Of a stretch of 7,420 nucleotides of DNA, positions 1 through 6,560 are shown in pieces. Position numbers and translations under genes: made by a program. Below the pieces are notes generated by a model. That model had not been told where the DNA came from. It ran no database searches and was given only the letters and a program-made list of their open reading frames with translations. The DNA lies in the NCBI GenBank assembly GCA_003644825.1, contig QNDJ01000064.1:1-7420 (forward strand), written 5' to 3'. Every line of letters starts with the position of its first letter. Within the stretch, counting starts at the first letter, position 1. The DNA comes from B21-G16 sp003644825 [NCBI: Candidatus Zhuqueibacterota bacterium] (lineage in GTDB: Bacteria > SM23-31 > B21-G16).

Positions 1-899
1 ATTAAGTATAAGATGAAAGAAGCAATCAATGCAAAGTTAAAAAGATAAATAATTGCAGAGAAGATCTTCACTCTATTGGGATGCAATTTGAATTTTGATG
101 CGTGTCTTATTCTCTGCGAGAAGAATTTACTGAAATTAAAATCTATAAAGCTTGGTACTCTGGATTCTTTTTCTGTTGCATAACGTATATTAAATTTTTC
201 TATTTTTGCGATTTTATGTAAAAGTAAATCGTCATCACCTGAGATAGCTTTTTCTATACCTTCAAAACCATGGACCTCAAAAAAGATATTTTTTCTATAA
301 GCAAGGTTTCTACCACTGCAGGTAAGGGGAAAGTTCAGGCTTATACTGCCTGCTGAAACCCCAGCAAGGGATAAAGAATCAATGTAAAGAATCCCTGAAA
401 GTATTGATGAAGAATTTTTTTTTAACAGGACCGGAGAAAAACCAATTACAAGGGAAATTTTTTTGTCGAAATGTTTCGTAATAGATGAAATCCAGGTTTT
501 CGGGGGTCTGCAGTCTGCATCGGTTGTCAGAATTATTTCCCCGTTTGAGGCTTCAATACCAGATTTTATTGCAAATTTCTTGGGCGAAAATTCAGAGGGT
601 ATATCTTTTATGTTTATCAGATGAATATTATCAAATTTTTGTGAATATTTCCTTGCAAATAGTTCCGTTCTATCTTCAGACCTATCATTAACGATTATTA
701 TCTCAAAATCTGGATAATCCTGATTAATAAGATGTTTAACACAATCATCAATATTGTTTTCTTCATTTCTTGCAGGAACAATAACTGAAACCTTATATAA
801 AGAATTACATTTACATTTTTTAAGTTTTAATAAACCGTGTAAAAGGAGGATAACGGTCAGGAAATAAGTGGAGCTCAGAATAACCAGTAGCTCATTCAT
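1..899 (-). CDS. Membrane-associated family 2 glycosyltransferase, 3' end cut by window edge
   Basis: The first 299 residues are visible, read from ATG at 899 to the window edge with no stop. Known for the family: GT2 enzymes move a sugar from a nucleotide-sugar donor to a lipid or polysaccharide acceptor at the cytoplasmic membrane. Seen: an N-terminal hydrophobic helix (about residues 4-26); the GT-A opening VSVIVPARNEENN (37-49); IIIVNDRSEDRT (67-78); a DxD-type metal site in TTDADC (125-130); the acidic GDDDLLLHKI motif (221-230), where the catalytic base is expected; a QRIRHASKF motif (262-270), matching the family's Q-R-x-R-W region with His in place of Trp; and a second hydrophobic stretch (about 279-299) running into the edge. 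The start is fixed by the ATGA overlap with the upstream gene's stop and by a GGAAG sequence just before it. Donor and acceptor cannot be told. The family call is firm; a role in cell-surface glycan or glycolipid synthesis is inference. Confidence 0.9.
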   Translation of the reverse strand, partial: MNELLVILSSTYFLTVILLLHGLLKLKKCKCNSLYKVSVIVPARNEENNIDDCVKHLINQDYPDFEIIIVNDRSEDRTELFARKYSQKFDNIHLINIKDIPSEFSPKKFAIKSGIEASNGEIILTTDADCRPPKTWISSITKHFDKKISLVIGFSPVLLKKNSSSILSGILYIDSLSLAGVSAGSISLNFPLTCSGRNLAYRKNIFFEVHGFEGIEKAISGDDDLLLHKIAKIEKFNIRYATEKESRVPSFIDFNFSKFFSQRIRHASKFKLHPNRVKIFSAIIYLFNFALIASFILYL

Positions 900-3800
900 T
901 TTCTTCCATTGGAGTTCATATAATTTTTAGCCTGAAACATAAATGCTTCGAGGTATGTAGTAACACTTACTTCATCCTGTTGACCATCGTAAGCCAGGTT
1001 AATCCAGGGGACGTTGTTAAAATCTTCTTTTACCTTTTTTGAGATAGCAGTAACAATAGTTCCTGGGAGGCAGGAAAAAGGCATAACATTAGCAATACCA
1101 GATGCTCCTTTATTGATGTAGTCAATAGATTTACCGATACTGAGGATAGCTTCTCCTCCGAAGGTGCAGTGCATATAAGGTTCTGCATACTTGAGTATTT
1201 CAGGAACGGGAGTATCATGGTTATATCTGAGGTATTTTTTAAATGGTTTGTATATTTTATGTTCATCGCTTCTCTGCACCTTATCAGTGAGTAGGGCAAT
1301 AAAGTATTCTTTATAATTTCTATCTTCGATACTATCTTCAATCCATCTAACATTTGTGTACAGGATCCACTCAGCCATAGGAGCGAGCCATACTTCGCCG
1401 CCCAGGCTTTCTATTCTATCAATAAGATAACTATTAGAGAATCTGTTTAATCTCAGGAATATTTCACCAATCATTCCGATAGCTGGTTTCAAATTTGTTT
1501 TATCTGTTTTAATATTTGCCATTTTATTTCTTAATTTTTCGAGAACATCGTATACTTCTTTACCTTCTTCCATAGCCTGAGTGAGCTCTTCGAGGCACTG
1601 TTTGTATACTCTGTTTGTTTCTCCTTTGTTAATTTCATAGGGTCTGATTTCTCTTACCATTTTTTCGAGGACATCAACAGCGAGTAGAGCTCTCCATCCT
1701 TTTCTTCTGAAGCTTTTATCTACTTCTCCCAGGTCAGAGTATGAGTTTCCTGAGGTGGGTGAAATAATCGGAATATCAGCGTGTCCGAGTTCTTTAAGAG
1801 CTATAGCCTGGATAGTTCTGTACTGCCCGAATCTGCAGGGACCTGAAGCTGTAGGCATAAAGAAAGCTGAATTTTTCTTATCGAAATCCGGGCTCATTAT
1901 TTTCGTTAGAATATCGCCTGTAGTAACAATACAGGGGTAGCACTCTTTACCTGTAGTATACTTTCTTCCAAGGTCAGAAGATTCAGGTGTTGGTTCAGGT
2001 AAGACCTCTGCGTCAATACCACATTGCCTGAAAACAGCAGCCATTGGAAGAGCATGATTACTCATATACGGTATATACAGTTTCATACCCTTTTTTGCAG
2101 GTGTTAAAATCTCAAAAGTTTCTATTTCTTTTTCATCCTGTTTAGCTCCTTCAAGGCTATCCAGAAAAGCTTCACATCTTGTAATTATTCCTGCATCTGC
2201 ACTGTGTTCATCAACTTCAAGTTGCAGGACGGGTTTTTTACCGATACTGTCTCTGAATAAATGTATGATCATTGAGTCCGGACCACAACCGAAATTAGTA
2301 ATGTAGACGCCGAATATATTTTTGTATTTCTTGATAAATTCTGCAGCGGCAATAATTTTTTGCCCATATCTCCAGTACATATTAGGGAATTTTTTCCAGA
2401 TGTTTTCCTGTTTCAGAGGTAAGAAATCGAGAGGGATAGCAAGAACACCGAGGTCTCTCAATTTTTTTGGAATTTCCATGTTAAGGCCTTCATCACAGGT
2501 ATTGTATGGTCTTCCGATGAGGACAAAAGCCTTCTGGTCTTCTTTCAGGTTTTCAATAATTTCTCTACCACGAGCCAGTATTTTTTCTGAGAATTCTCTC
2601 TGGGATTTTTCGGCCATTTCCAAGGCTTTTTCTATTTTTCTGGATTTTATTTTTAATGGTTTCAGGACCCTTTTTAATTCATTCAGCAGAAGTTTTTTTC
2701 CTTTCATAAATTTTAGATGTGGTGTCAGGACTTTTATTCCTCTTTTTTTAACTCCGATACTTGCCTCGATGGTATATGGTGAAGACTGGACAAAGGGGCA
2801 GTTATAACTCTGAGTAAACCCAGGGTGTTCTTTTTCAAGGTTGATAATACTTGGTAAAAATAAGTAGTCTATATCTTTTTTGATGATGTTAAGCACGTGT
2901 CCGTGAGCACATTTCACAGGAAAACAGAATTCTGCAGCGACATTTTCACTTCCTGCATTAATTACAGTTTTTGTAGTTCTATCTGAGAGGACAATCTCAA
3001 AGCCCAATTCTTCAAAAAATGTTCTCCAGAAGGGAAAATTCTCGAAGAACTGGAGCATTCTCGGGATACCAATTCTCGGTTTTCTTTTTTCGGGACTTTT
3101 TTCAGGTTTTTGATTTTTTTCAGTTTTGTCATAATATTTTCCCATAAGCAGTTTTTCTCGTTCCTCGAACAGGTCAGGAAGGTTTTCACCCAGTTTTTGT
3201 TTTTTATCGAAATCGTACTTTTCACATCTGCTTCCATAAAACAATGGTTTTTCATTTTCAATCTGAACCTTTTTAATTTCACACACATTTGAGCAGCCGT
3301 GACATACAAAAGTTGAGATGGTATATTTTCTTCTTGATAAATCAAATCCTTTAAACCTGCTTTCTCCTTTATTTTTTCTTTCCATAGCCAGGATTGCAGC
3401 ACCGATAGCACCGAGGACATCGTTGTGAGGTGGTACGGTAATTTTTTTACCTGTTATCTTTTCAAAAGCTGCAACTACTGCTCTATTTTCTGCAGTTCCG
3501 CCCTGAAAGAAAATATTGTTTCCAATTCTTTTTTTGCCAACGACCCTGTTGAGGTAATTGAGAACTATTGAATAAGCCAGGCCTGAGACCAGTTCTTCCT
3601 TGGTGGCGCCGGCCTGTTGTTCGGAGACCAGGTCAGATTCAATAAAAACGGTGCATCTTTCACCAAGTTTTGATGGGCACTCACATTTCATAGCTATCGA
3701 TTCAAATTCTCTTTTAATATTAATCCCCAATCTTTCAGCCTGTTCTTCGAGAAAGGAACCGGTTCCAGCGGCACAGACTTTATTCATTTCAAAATCTACT

Positions 3801-5113
3801 ATAACTCCATTATCCAGAGAGATATATTTTGAGTCCTGCCCACCAATTTCGAAGATTGTATCGACAGTTTTATCATACTGTAAAGCACCTACAGCCTGGG
3901 CAGTTATTTCATTTCTCACAACATCTGCCCCCACAAAATCCCCGATAAGATACCTTCCTGAGCCTGTAGTGGCGACCCCTTTTATGACTACTTTATCAGC
4001 GATTTCGTTTCCGACTTCTTCCAGTCCCTGCCTTACGGCTTCAATTGGTCTTCCTGCAGTGGCAAGGTATTTTCTCGATAGAACATTTTTATCTTTATCG
4101 ATAGCCACAACATTTGTACTCACAGAACCTACATCTATACCCAGGTATGCCTCGATTTTCTCACCTTTGTATGTAATCCCGCTTTTTCCCTGGTTTTTTA
4201 CTGATTTATCGAGAGTGAGCTTAGCGAGGTTGCTTTTTCTTTTTTGCGTTGTTTTGTCAAATTTTTCGAGGAGGGAAAGGTCAGGAAACTTTCTTAATTT
4301 TCCGGAATCGAGCTCAAATAGAGCAGCACCAATAGCTCCTATGCAGGTATGGTGTTCCGGGATAATCAATTCTCCGGGTTCAAGACCGATAACATCTTCA
4401 AAAGCCTTTACCATACCTTTATTTGATGCAACACCACCGATGAATGCAATGGGTTTTTCGAGTATTTTTCCTTTGGCGATACTGCTTTTAAAATTTCTTG
4501 CTACGGCGTAGCACAAACCTGCAACAATATCATAATCAGGGGTTGCAATCTGTTGAAGATGAATCATATCGCTTTTAGCAAAGACGGAACATCTTCCAGC
4601 GATTCTTGGTGGGTTTTTTGATTTTAAAGCAAGTTCGGCGAACTCGTTTTCAATATTTATTCCGAGGCGAGAGGCCTGCTGGTCAAGAAATGCACCGGTA
4701 CCCGCTGCACAGGCGGCATTCATTGAAAAATCTTTCAGAATTGTTTTTTTACCTTCAATTCTCTCCAGAATGAGAAGTTTTGAATCCTCACCACCAAGTT
4801 CTATAACTGTTTTCAAATCAGGCAGTAAATATCCGATACCATTTGTTACAGAAATAACCTCATTTGTGTAGTTTAAATTAAGCACATCTGCTATTATTTT
4901 TCCACCGGTTCCTGTTATACCAATTCCAAGAATAAGTTCAGGATTGTAAGTTTTGGTTAAATCTTTGACTACTCGTACCACTGTTTCAATCGGTTGACCA
5001 AAATGACGGAAATATCGGTCCTCAATTATGTTTTTTTCTTTATCAATTAAAGCGATGTTTACACTAACGGAGCCTATATCTATACCCAGATAATATAAGG
5101 AATTATCTTTCAT
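896..5113 (-). CDS. Giant CoA-activase / 2-hydroxyacyl-CoA dehydratase-related fusion protein (two BadF/BcrA-type ATPase domains + DUF2229 + HgdB-like regions)
   Basis: The protein has 1405 residues, close to the usual length of this fused family. Domain 1 (about 8-270) and domain 2 (about 323-578) are both ASKHA-fold activases. Each has a phosphate motif (LGIDIGSVS 9-17; LGIDVGSVSTN 324-334), an adenosine/phosphate motif (LGGEDSK 106-112; IGGQDSK 423-429), the CAAGTG loop (Cys135; Cys447) and a GRC/ERC motif (Cys175; Cys487). In HgdC-type activases the equivalent two cysteines per subunit bridge one [4Fe-4S] cluster in a homodimer. A linker has CHGC...C...C (Cys604, 607, 611, 630). A DUF2229-type region follows (about 679-900; Cys730, 735, 772, IGRPYN 866-871), then HgdB-like segments with FGCGPDS (Cys943), EVDEHSADAG (966-975), GKECYPC (Cys1058, 1061), GPCRFGQY (Cys1093), and Cys1316 and Cys1348. 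By analogy with the family it should use ATP to drive low-potential electron transfer; its substrate is unknown. It is probably cytoplasmic, as no signal peptide is seen. The ATG follows a good Shine-Dalgarno site, and the gene is upstream of and coupled to the glycosyltransferase gene. Confidence 0.95.
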   Translation of the reverse strand: MKDNSLYYLGIDIGSVSVNIALIDKEKNIIEDRYFRHFGQPIETVVRVVKDLTKTYNPELILGIGITGTGGKIIADVLNLNYTNEVISVTNGIGYLLPDLKTVIELGGEDSKLLILERIEGKKTILKDFSMNAACAAGTGAFLDQQASRLGINIENEFAELALKSKNPPRIAGRCSVFAKSDMIHLQQIATPDYDIVAGLCYAVARNFKSSIAKGKILEKPIAFIGGVASNKGMVKAFEDVIGLEPGELIIPEHHTCIGAIGAALFELDSGKLRKFPDLSLLEKFDKTTQKRKSNLAKLTLDKSVKNQGKSGITYKGEKIEAYLGIDVGSVSTNVVAIDKDKNVLSRKYLATAGRPIEAVRQGLEEVGNEIADKVVIKGVATTGSGRYLIGDFVGADVVRNEITAQAVGALQYDKTVDTIFEIGGQDSKYISLDNGVIVDFEMNKVCAAGTGSFLEEQAERLGINIKREFESIAMKCECPSKLGERCTVFIESDLVSEQQAGATKEELVSGLAYSIVLNYLNRVVGKKRIGNNIFFQGGTAENRAVVAAFEKITGKKITVPPHNDVLGAIGAAILAMERKNKGESRFKGFDLSRRKYTISTFVCHGCSNVCEIKKVQIENEKPLFYGSRCEKYDFDKKQKLGENLPDLFEEREKLLMGKYYDKTEKNQKPEKSPEKRKPRIGIPRMLQFFENFPFWRTFFEELGFEIVLSDRTTKTVINAGSENVAAEFCFPVKCAHGHVLNIIKKDIDYLFLPSIINLEKEHPGFTQSYNCPFVQSSPYTIEASIGVKKRGIKVLTPHLKFMKGKKLLLNELKRVLKPLKIKSRKIEKALEMAEKSQREFSEKILARGREIIENLKEDQKAFVLIGRPYNTCDEGLNMEIPKKLRDLGVLAIPLDFLPLKQENIWKKFPNMYWRYGQKIIAAAEFIKKYKNIFGVYITNFGCGPDSMIIHLFRDSIGKKPVLQLEVDEHSADAGIITRCEAFLDSLEGAKQDEKEIETFEILTPAKKGMKLYIPYMSNHALPMAAVFRQCGIDAEVLPEPTPESSDLGRKYTTGKECYPCIVTTGDILTKIMSPDFDKKNSAFFMPTASGPCRFGQYRTIQAIALKELGHADIPIISPTSGNSYSDLGEVDKSFRRKGWRALLAVDVLEKMVREIRPYEINKGETNRVYKQCLEELTQAMEEGKEVYDVLEKLRNKMANIKTDKTNLKPAIGMIGEIFLRLNRFSNSYLIDRIESLGGEVWLAPMAEWILYTNVRWIEDSIEDRNYKEYFIALLTDKVQRSDEHKIYKPFKKYLRYNHDTPVPEILKYAEPYMHCTFGGEAILSIGKSIDYINKGASGIANVMPFSCLPGTIVTAISKKVKEDFNNVPWINLAYDGQQDEVSVTTYLEAFMFQAKNYMNSNGRK

Positions 5114-5116
5114 TTA

Positions 5117-5125
5117 CACCCCTTC
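5117..5125 (-). promoter_or_regulatory. Ribosome binding site of the giant activase gene
   Basis: Read on the minus strand this is GAAGGGGTG, about five bases before the ATG at 5113. It is a strong purine-rich Shine-Dalgarno sequence and supports the chosen start, which also places the first ATPase motif at residue 9, as expected for the family. Confidence 0.7.
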
Positions 5126-5172
5126 AATGTTTTTGTAAAGGAATAAATTTTAATAAAGATTCTAAAGCACAA

Positions 5173-5201
5173 AATTTAATATTTTATATCTGAATAATCA
5201 A
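5173..5201 (-). promoter_or_regulatory. Weak candidate sigma-70-type promoter for the two-gene operon
   Basis: On the minus strand, TTGATT (5201-5196) is followed after 17 bases by TAAATT (5178-5173). This is a partial match to -35 and -10 boxes and would give a leader of about 50 bases before the start codon. The region is so AT-rich that such matches arise by chance, and the organism's own promoter consensus is unknown. Confidence 0.2.
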
Positions 5202-5297
5202 GATTTATTTTTTTATGGTAGTGTATGAGCAATTTCTTAATAATAAATAATGTAGTGAAGTTATCCTGATATATAGTTAAATTGTTTTTTCTATATC

Positions 5298-5311
5298 GCT
5301 CCTTATGGAGC
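5298..5311. repeat. Solitary R-type hairpin (GCTCC-ttat-GGAGC)
   Basis: This is a perfect 5-bp stem with a four-base loop, preceded by TATATC. It belongs to the same family as the R hairpins at 5588, 5642 and 5965 but lies outside the tandem units, about 185 bases upstream of the activase start. It is therefore an independent insertion or a remnant of a further, decayed unit. Confidence 0.65.
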
Positions 5312-5434
5312 TTTTCTTTATGATATTTTTAATCGTATAGTTTTGGTTAATTTATAAAGATTTTTCAGCCTGTAAATTCTCTTAATTATGAATTAAAGTT
5401 TTTTTAAAGATTTTCTTCGGAGTGGAATTTTAAC

Positions 5435-5458
5435 AGGTCGGGCAGGGATGCCCGACCT
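5435..5458 (+). repeat. Hairpin P1, unit A
   Basis: AGGTCGGGCA and TGCCCGACCT form a perfect 10-bp stem around a GGGA loop. A run of eight T follows three bases later (5463-5470), so on the plus strand it has the shape of an intrinsic terminator. No plus-strand gene lies before it, and the T run is absent from units B and C. Confidence 0.8.
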
Positions 5459-5535
5459 ACGGTTTTTTTTGTGTTACATCAGTAAAATAAGTACTTATTC
5501 TATTTATCTTGTAATACTTCAAATTATTGAAAAAG

Positions 5536-5564
5536 ATTGCTTCACCCCATATGGGGCTCGCAAT
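5536..5564 (+). repeat. Hairpin N1, unit A (ATTGC...GCAATGAC family)
   Basis: The outer arms ATTGC and GCAAT enclose a perfect inner palindrome CCCCATATGGGG (5545-5556) and are followed by GACAGG. It resembles the widespread intergenic repeat that reads TCATTGCGAG...GTGGCAATC on the other strand. Confidence 0.75.
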
Positions 5565-5587
5565 GACAGGTATTGTTTTGATTAAAA

Positions 5588-5654
5588 GCTCCGCCAGTAG
5601 CGGTATGTTTGTAGAATTGAGGATTTTTAATAGGACATTGAGCTCTGTAGGAGC
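5588..5654 (+). repeat. Hairpins R1 and R2, unit A (REP-like pair)
   Basis: R1 has CCGC/GCGG arms (5591-5594, 5600-5603) followed by GTATGTTTGTAG. R2 has GCTC/GAGC arms (5642-5645, 5651-5654) with a T-G pair inside, followed by GATATGG. They are the same family in the same orientation, with about 40 bases between them. Confidence 0.7.
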
Positions 5655-5676
5655 GATATGGGATATTAAAAAACAA

Positions 5677-5693
5677 GGCATGGTAATCGTGCC
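5677..5693 (+). repeat. Weak hairpin G, unit A
   Basis: GGCA and TGCC form a 4-bp stem with a nine-base loop. It is degraded in unit B (6649-6664). It is listed because it occupies the mirror position of hairpin H5. Confidence 0.35.
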
Positions 5694-5719
5694 ATAAAAA
5701 TATTTTTTAATTCTATTTC

Positions 5720-5742
5720 GCACCAGAATCGAATTCTGGTGC
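5720..5742 (+). repeat. Hairpin H1, unit A
   Basis: GCACCAGAAT and ATTCTGGTGC form a perfect 10-bp stem with a CGA loop. It shares its CCAGAAT/ATTCTGG core with H4. Confidence 0.8.
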
Positions 5743-5760
5743 TGGAATAATATAATGGTA

Positions 5761-5776
5761 AGTCATTAAAATGACT
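5761..5776 (+). repeat. Hairpin H2, unit A
   Basis: AGTCAT and ATGACT form a 6-bp stem with a TAAA loop. It is followed by G and ten T (5778-5787). The T run is only four long in unit B, so a terminator role is doubtful. Confidence 0.65.
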
Positions 5777-5822
5777 GTTTTTTTTTTAAGGATTATAACT
5801 TTTATTGTTAAAATTAAATAAT

Positions 5823-5838
5823 AGTCTCTTTAGAGACT
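5823..5838 (+). repeat. Hairpin H3, unit A
   Basis: AGTCTCT and AGAGACT pair around TT. Read on the opposite strand it matches H2 in length and flanks, so it is H2's inverted partner. Confidence 0.7.
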
Positions 5839-5854
5839 TCCATAGAATATTTAC

Positions 5855-5881
5855 CACTACCAGAATTTGATTCTGGTAGTG
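5855..5881 (+). repeat. Hairpin H4, unit A
   Basis: CACTACCAGAAT and ATTCTGGTAGTG form a perfect 12-bp stem with a TTG loop. It is the inverted partner of H1. No T run follows, so it is not an intrinsic terminator. Confidence 0.8.
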
Positions 5882-5908
5882 ATTCGTTATAATTCAAATA
5901 TTTACAAT

Positions 5909-5927
5909 CTCAAGCTGGAAGCTTGAG
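5909..5927 (+). repeat. Hairpin H5, unit A
   Basis: CTCAAGCT and AGCTTGAG form a perfect 8-bp stem with a GGA loop, followed by TTACAC. It is conserved in unit B. Confidence 0.75.
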
Positions 5928-5964
5928 TTACACATATCCATAATCAAATTGATATTTATATGTC

Positions 5965-6028
5965 GCACCTACGGAGCTCTATTGTTGTTTTTTCCAGTTT
6001 GCTACAAACATATCGCCCCTAACGAGGC
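5965..6028 (-). repeat. Hairpins R3 and R4, unit A (inverted partners of R2 and R1)
   Basis: R3 has GCACC/GGAGC arms with one mismatch (5965-5969, 5973-5977). R4 has GCCCC/GAGGC arms with one mismatch (6015-6019, 6024-6028). R4 is preceded by CTACAAACATATC, the reverse complement of the tail of R1, so the pair lies in opposite orientation to R1/R2. Confidence 0.7.
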
Positions 6029-6201
6029 TAAAAGGGACAGTGAATTTCGCCGATTTAATGAATTTTAGTTTTTAAGGAAACAGCGAATTACACGGATTAC
6101 TCTAATTTGTATATAAAAAGATTCTTTTATGAAGTTTGATTTGTTAAAAATCTGATGTTATTGTAACAGATTCATAAGTAAAGAAGTAAAATACAGTTGT
6201 C
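6029..6201. other. Conserved right-arm insert, unit A
   Basis: About 150 bp here have no counterpart in the left arm of the unit. The segment is highly conserved with 6997-7168. It holds an imperfect hairpin (AATCTG 6149-6154 with CAGATT 6167-6172, inner TTA/TAA) and a GAATTACACGGATT motif resembling common degenerate intergenic repeats. It has no reading frame of note. Confidence 0.6.
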
Positions 6202-6228
6202 ATTGCGAGCCCGTACGGGCGTGGCAAT
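6202..6228 (-). repeat. Hairpin N2, unit A (inverted partner of N1)
   Basis: ATTGC and GCAAT arms enclose the perfect palindrome GCCCGTACGGGC (6209-6220). The element reads TGTCATTGCGAG to GTGGCAATCT, the opposite orientation to N1. Confidence 0.75.
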
Positions 6229-6283
6229 CTTTTAATCTAATAGAGATAAACTGTTCTATAGCTCATTTTTTACGTGTTTTTTG

Positions 6284-6305
6284 GGTCGGGCAGGGATGCC
6301 TGACC
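6284..6305 (+). repeat. Hairpin P2, unit A
   Basis: GGTCGGGCA and TGCCTGACC form a 9-bp stem with a GGGA loop. One pair (6288/6301) is G-T, an intermediate between the G-C form at 5435 and the A-T form at 7251. Confidence 0.75.
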
Positions 6306-6334
6306 TACAGCTTCGTTTAATTTCATCTGTAGAA

Positions 6335-6402
6335 CGAGTACTCGCTTGTAAATATTTTTAACATAATCAGGAGATTATTTTTACCCGTACGGGGCTCGCA
6401 AT
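6335..6402 (+). repeat. Palindrome S and hairpin N3, unit A
   Basis: S is the 10-base palindrome CGAGTACTCG (6335-6344). N3 is CCCGTACGGG (6384-6393) followed by GCTCGCAATGACAGG. It belongs to the N family in N1 orientation, and its left outer arm has decayed to GAGATTATT. Confidence 0.6.
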
Positions 6403-6418
6403 GACAGGTATGTTAACA

Positions 6419-6438
6419 GTCAGGCAGGGATGCCTGAC
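6419..6438 (+). repeat. Hairpin P1, unit B
   Basis: GTCAGGCA and TGCCTGAC form a perfect 8-bp stem with a GGGA loop. Compared with unit A, both arms have changed together (G-C to A-T). Confidence 0.8.
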
Positions 6439-6510
6439 CTACGGTTTTGATGTGTTACATCAGTAGAATAGATACCCGTGCCCATTCATAAAAGGTTTTC
6501 ACCCGGTAAG

Positions 6511-6537
6511 ATTGCTTTGCTAATAAAAGCTCGCAAT
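6511..6537 (+). repeat. Hairpin N1, unit B
   Basis: The outer ATTGC/GCAAT arms and the GACAGG tail are kept, but the CCCCATATGGGG centre of unit A is replaced. GCTTT (6514-6518) and AAAGC (6526-6530) still form a stem. Confidence 0.6.
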
Positions 6538-6560
6538 GACAGGTATTGTTTTGATTAAAA

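Larger units (their letters stand above)
5126..5429. other. AT-rich intergenic DNA between the operon start and the repeat block
   Basis: This stretch has no open reading frame with coding character. It holds the weak promoter candidate of the minus-strand operon and one isolated REP-like hairpin at 5298-5311. Otherwise it is low-complexity AT-rich DNA with nothing else recognisable. Confidence 0.6.
5430..6412 (+). repeat. Composite hairpin repeat, unit A (about 983 bp)
   Basis: This is the first full copy of a long direct tandem repeat. It aligns almost end to end with 6413-7383, with roughly nine bases in ten matching by eye; the best parts are 6045-6200 against 7012-7168. The copies share the same order of about 15 hairpins, named here P1, N1, R1, R2, G, H1, H2, H3, H4, H5, R3, R4, a 150-bp insert, N2, P2, S and N3. 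It has no coding potential. The one frame crossing its left end is made of repeat DNA. Confidence 0.9.

Noticed and set aside
2322-2807. A 161-codon plus-strand frame, with shorter frames near 485, 1755 and 3110 (plus) and 1030 and 2962 (minus)
   Set aside because: All overlap well-supported minus-strand genes in other frames and have no recognisable domain or ribosome binding site.
3600-4511. A 303-codon open frame on the plus strand
   Set aside because: It lies wholly antisense to the conserved activase domains, whose motifs fix the minus strand as coding. Its translation shows no family features.
5457-5723. An 88-codon minus-strand frame
   Set aside because: It runs through hairpins N1, R1 and R2 of unit A, and its peptide is the translation of repeat DNA. 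The matching region of unit B has a different sequence and shows no conserved protein.
5855-5881. H4, and likewise H1, as intrinsic terminators of a gene
   Set aside because: The stems are strong but not followed by a T run on either strand, and no gene ends next to them.
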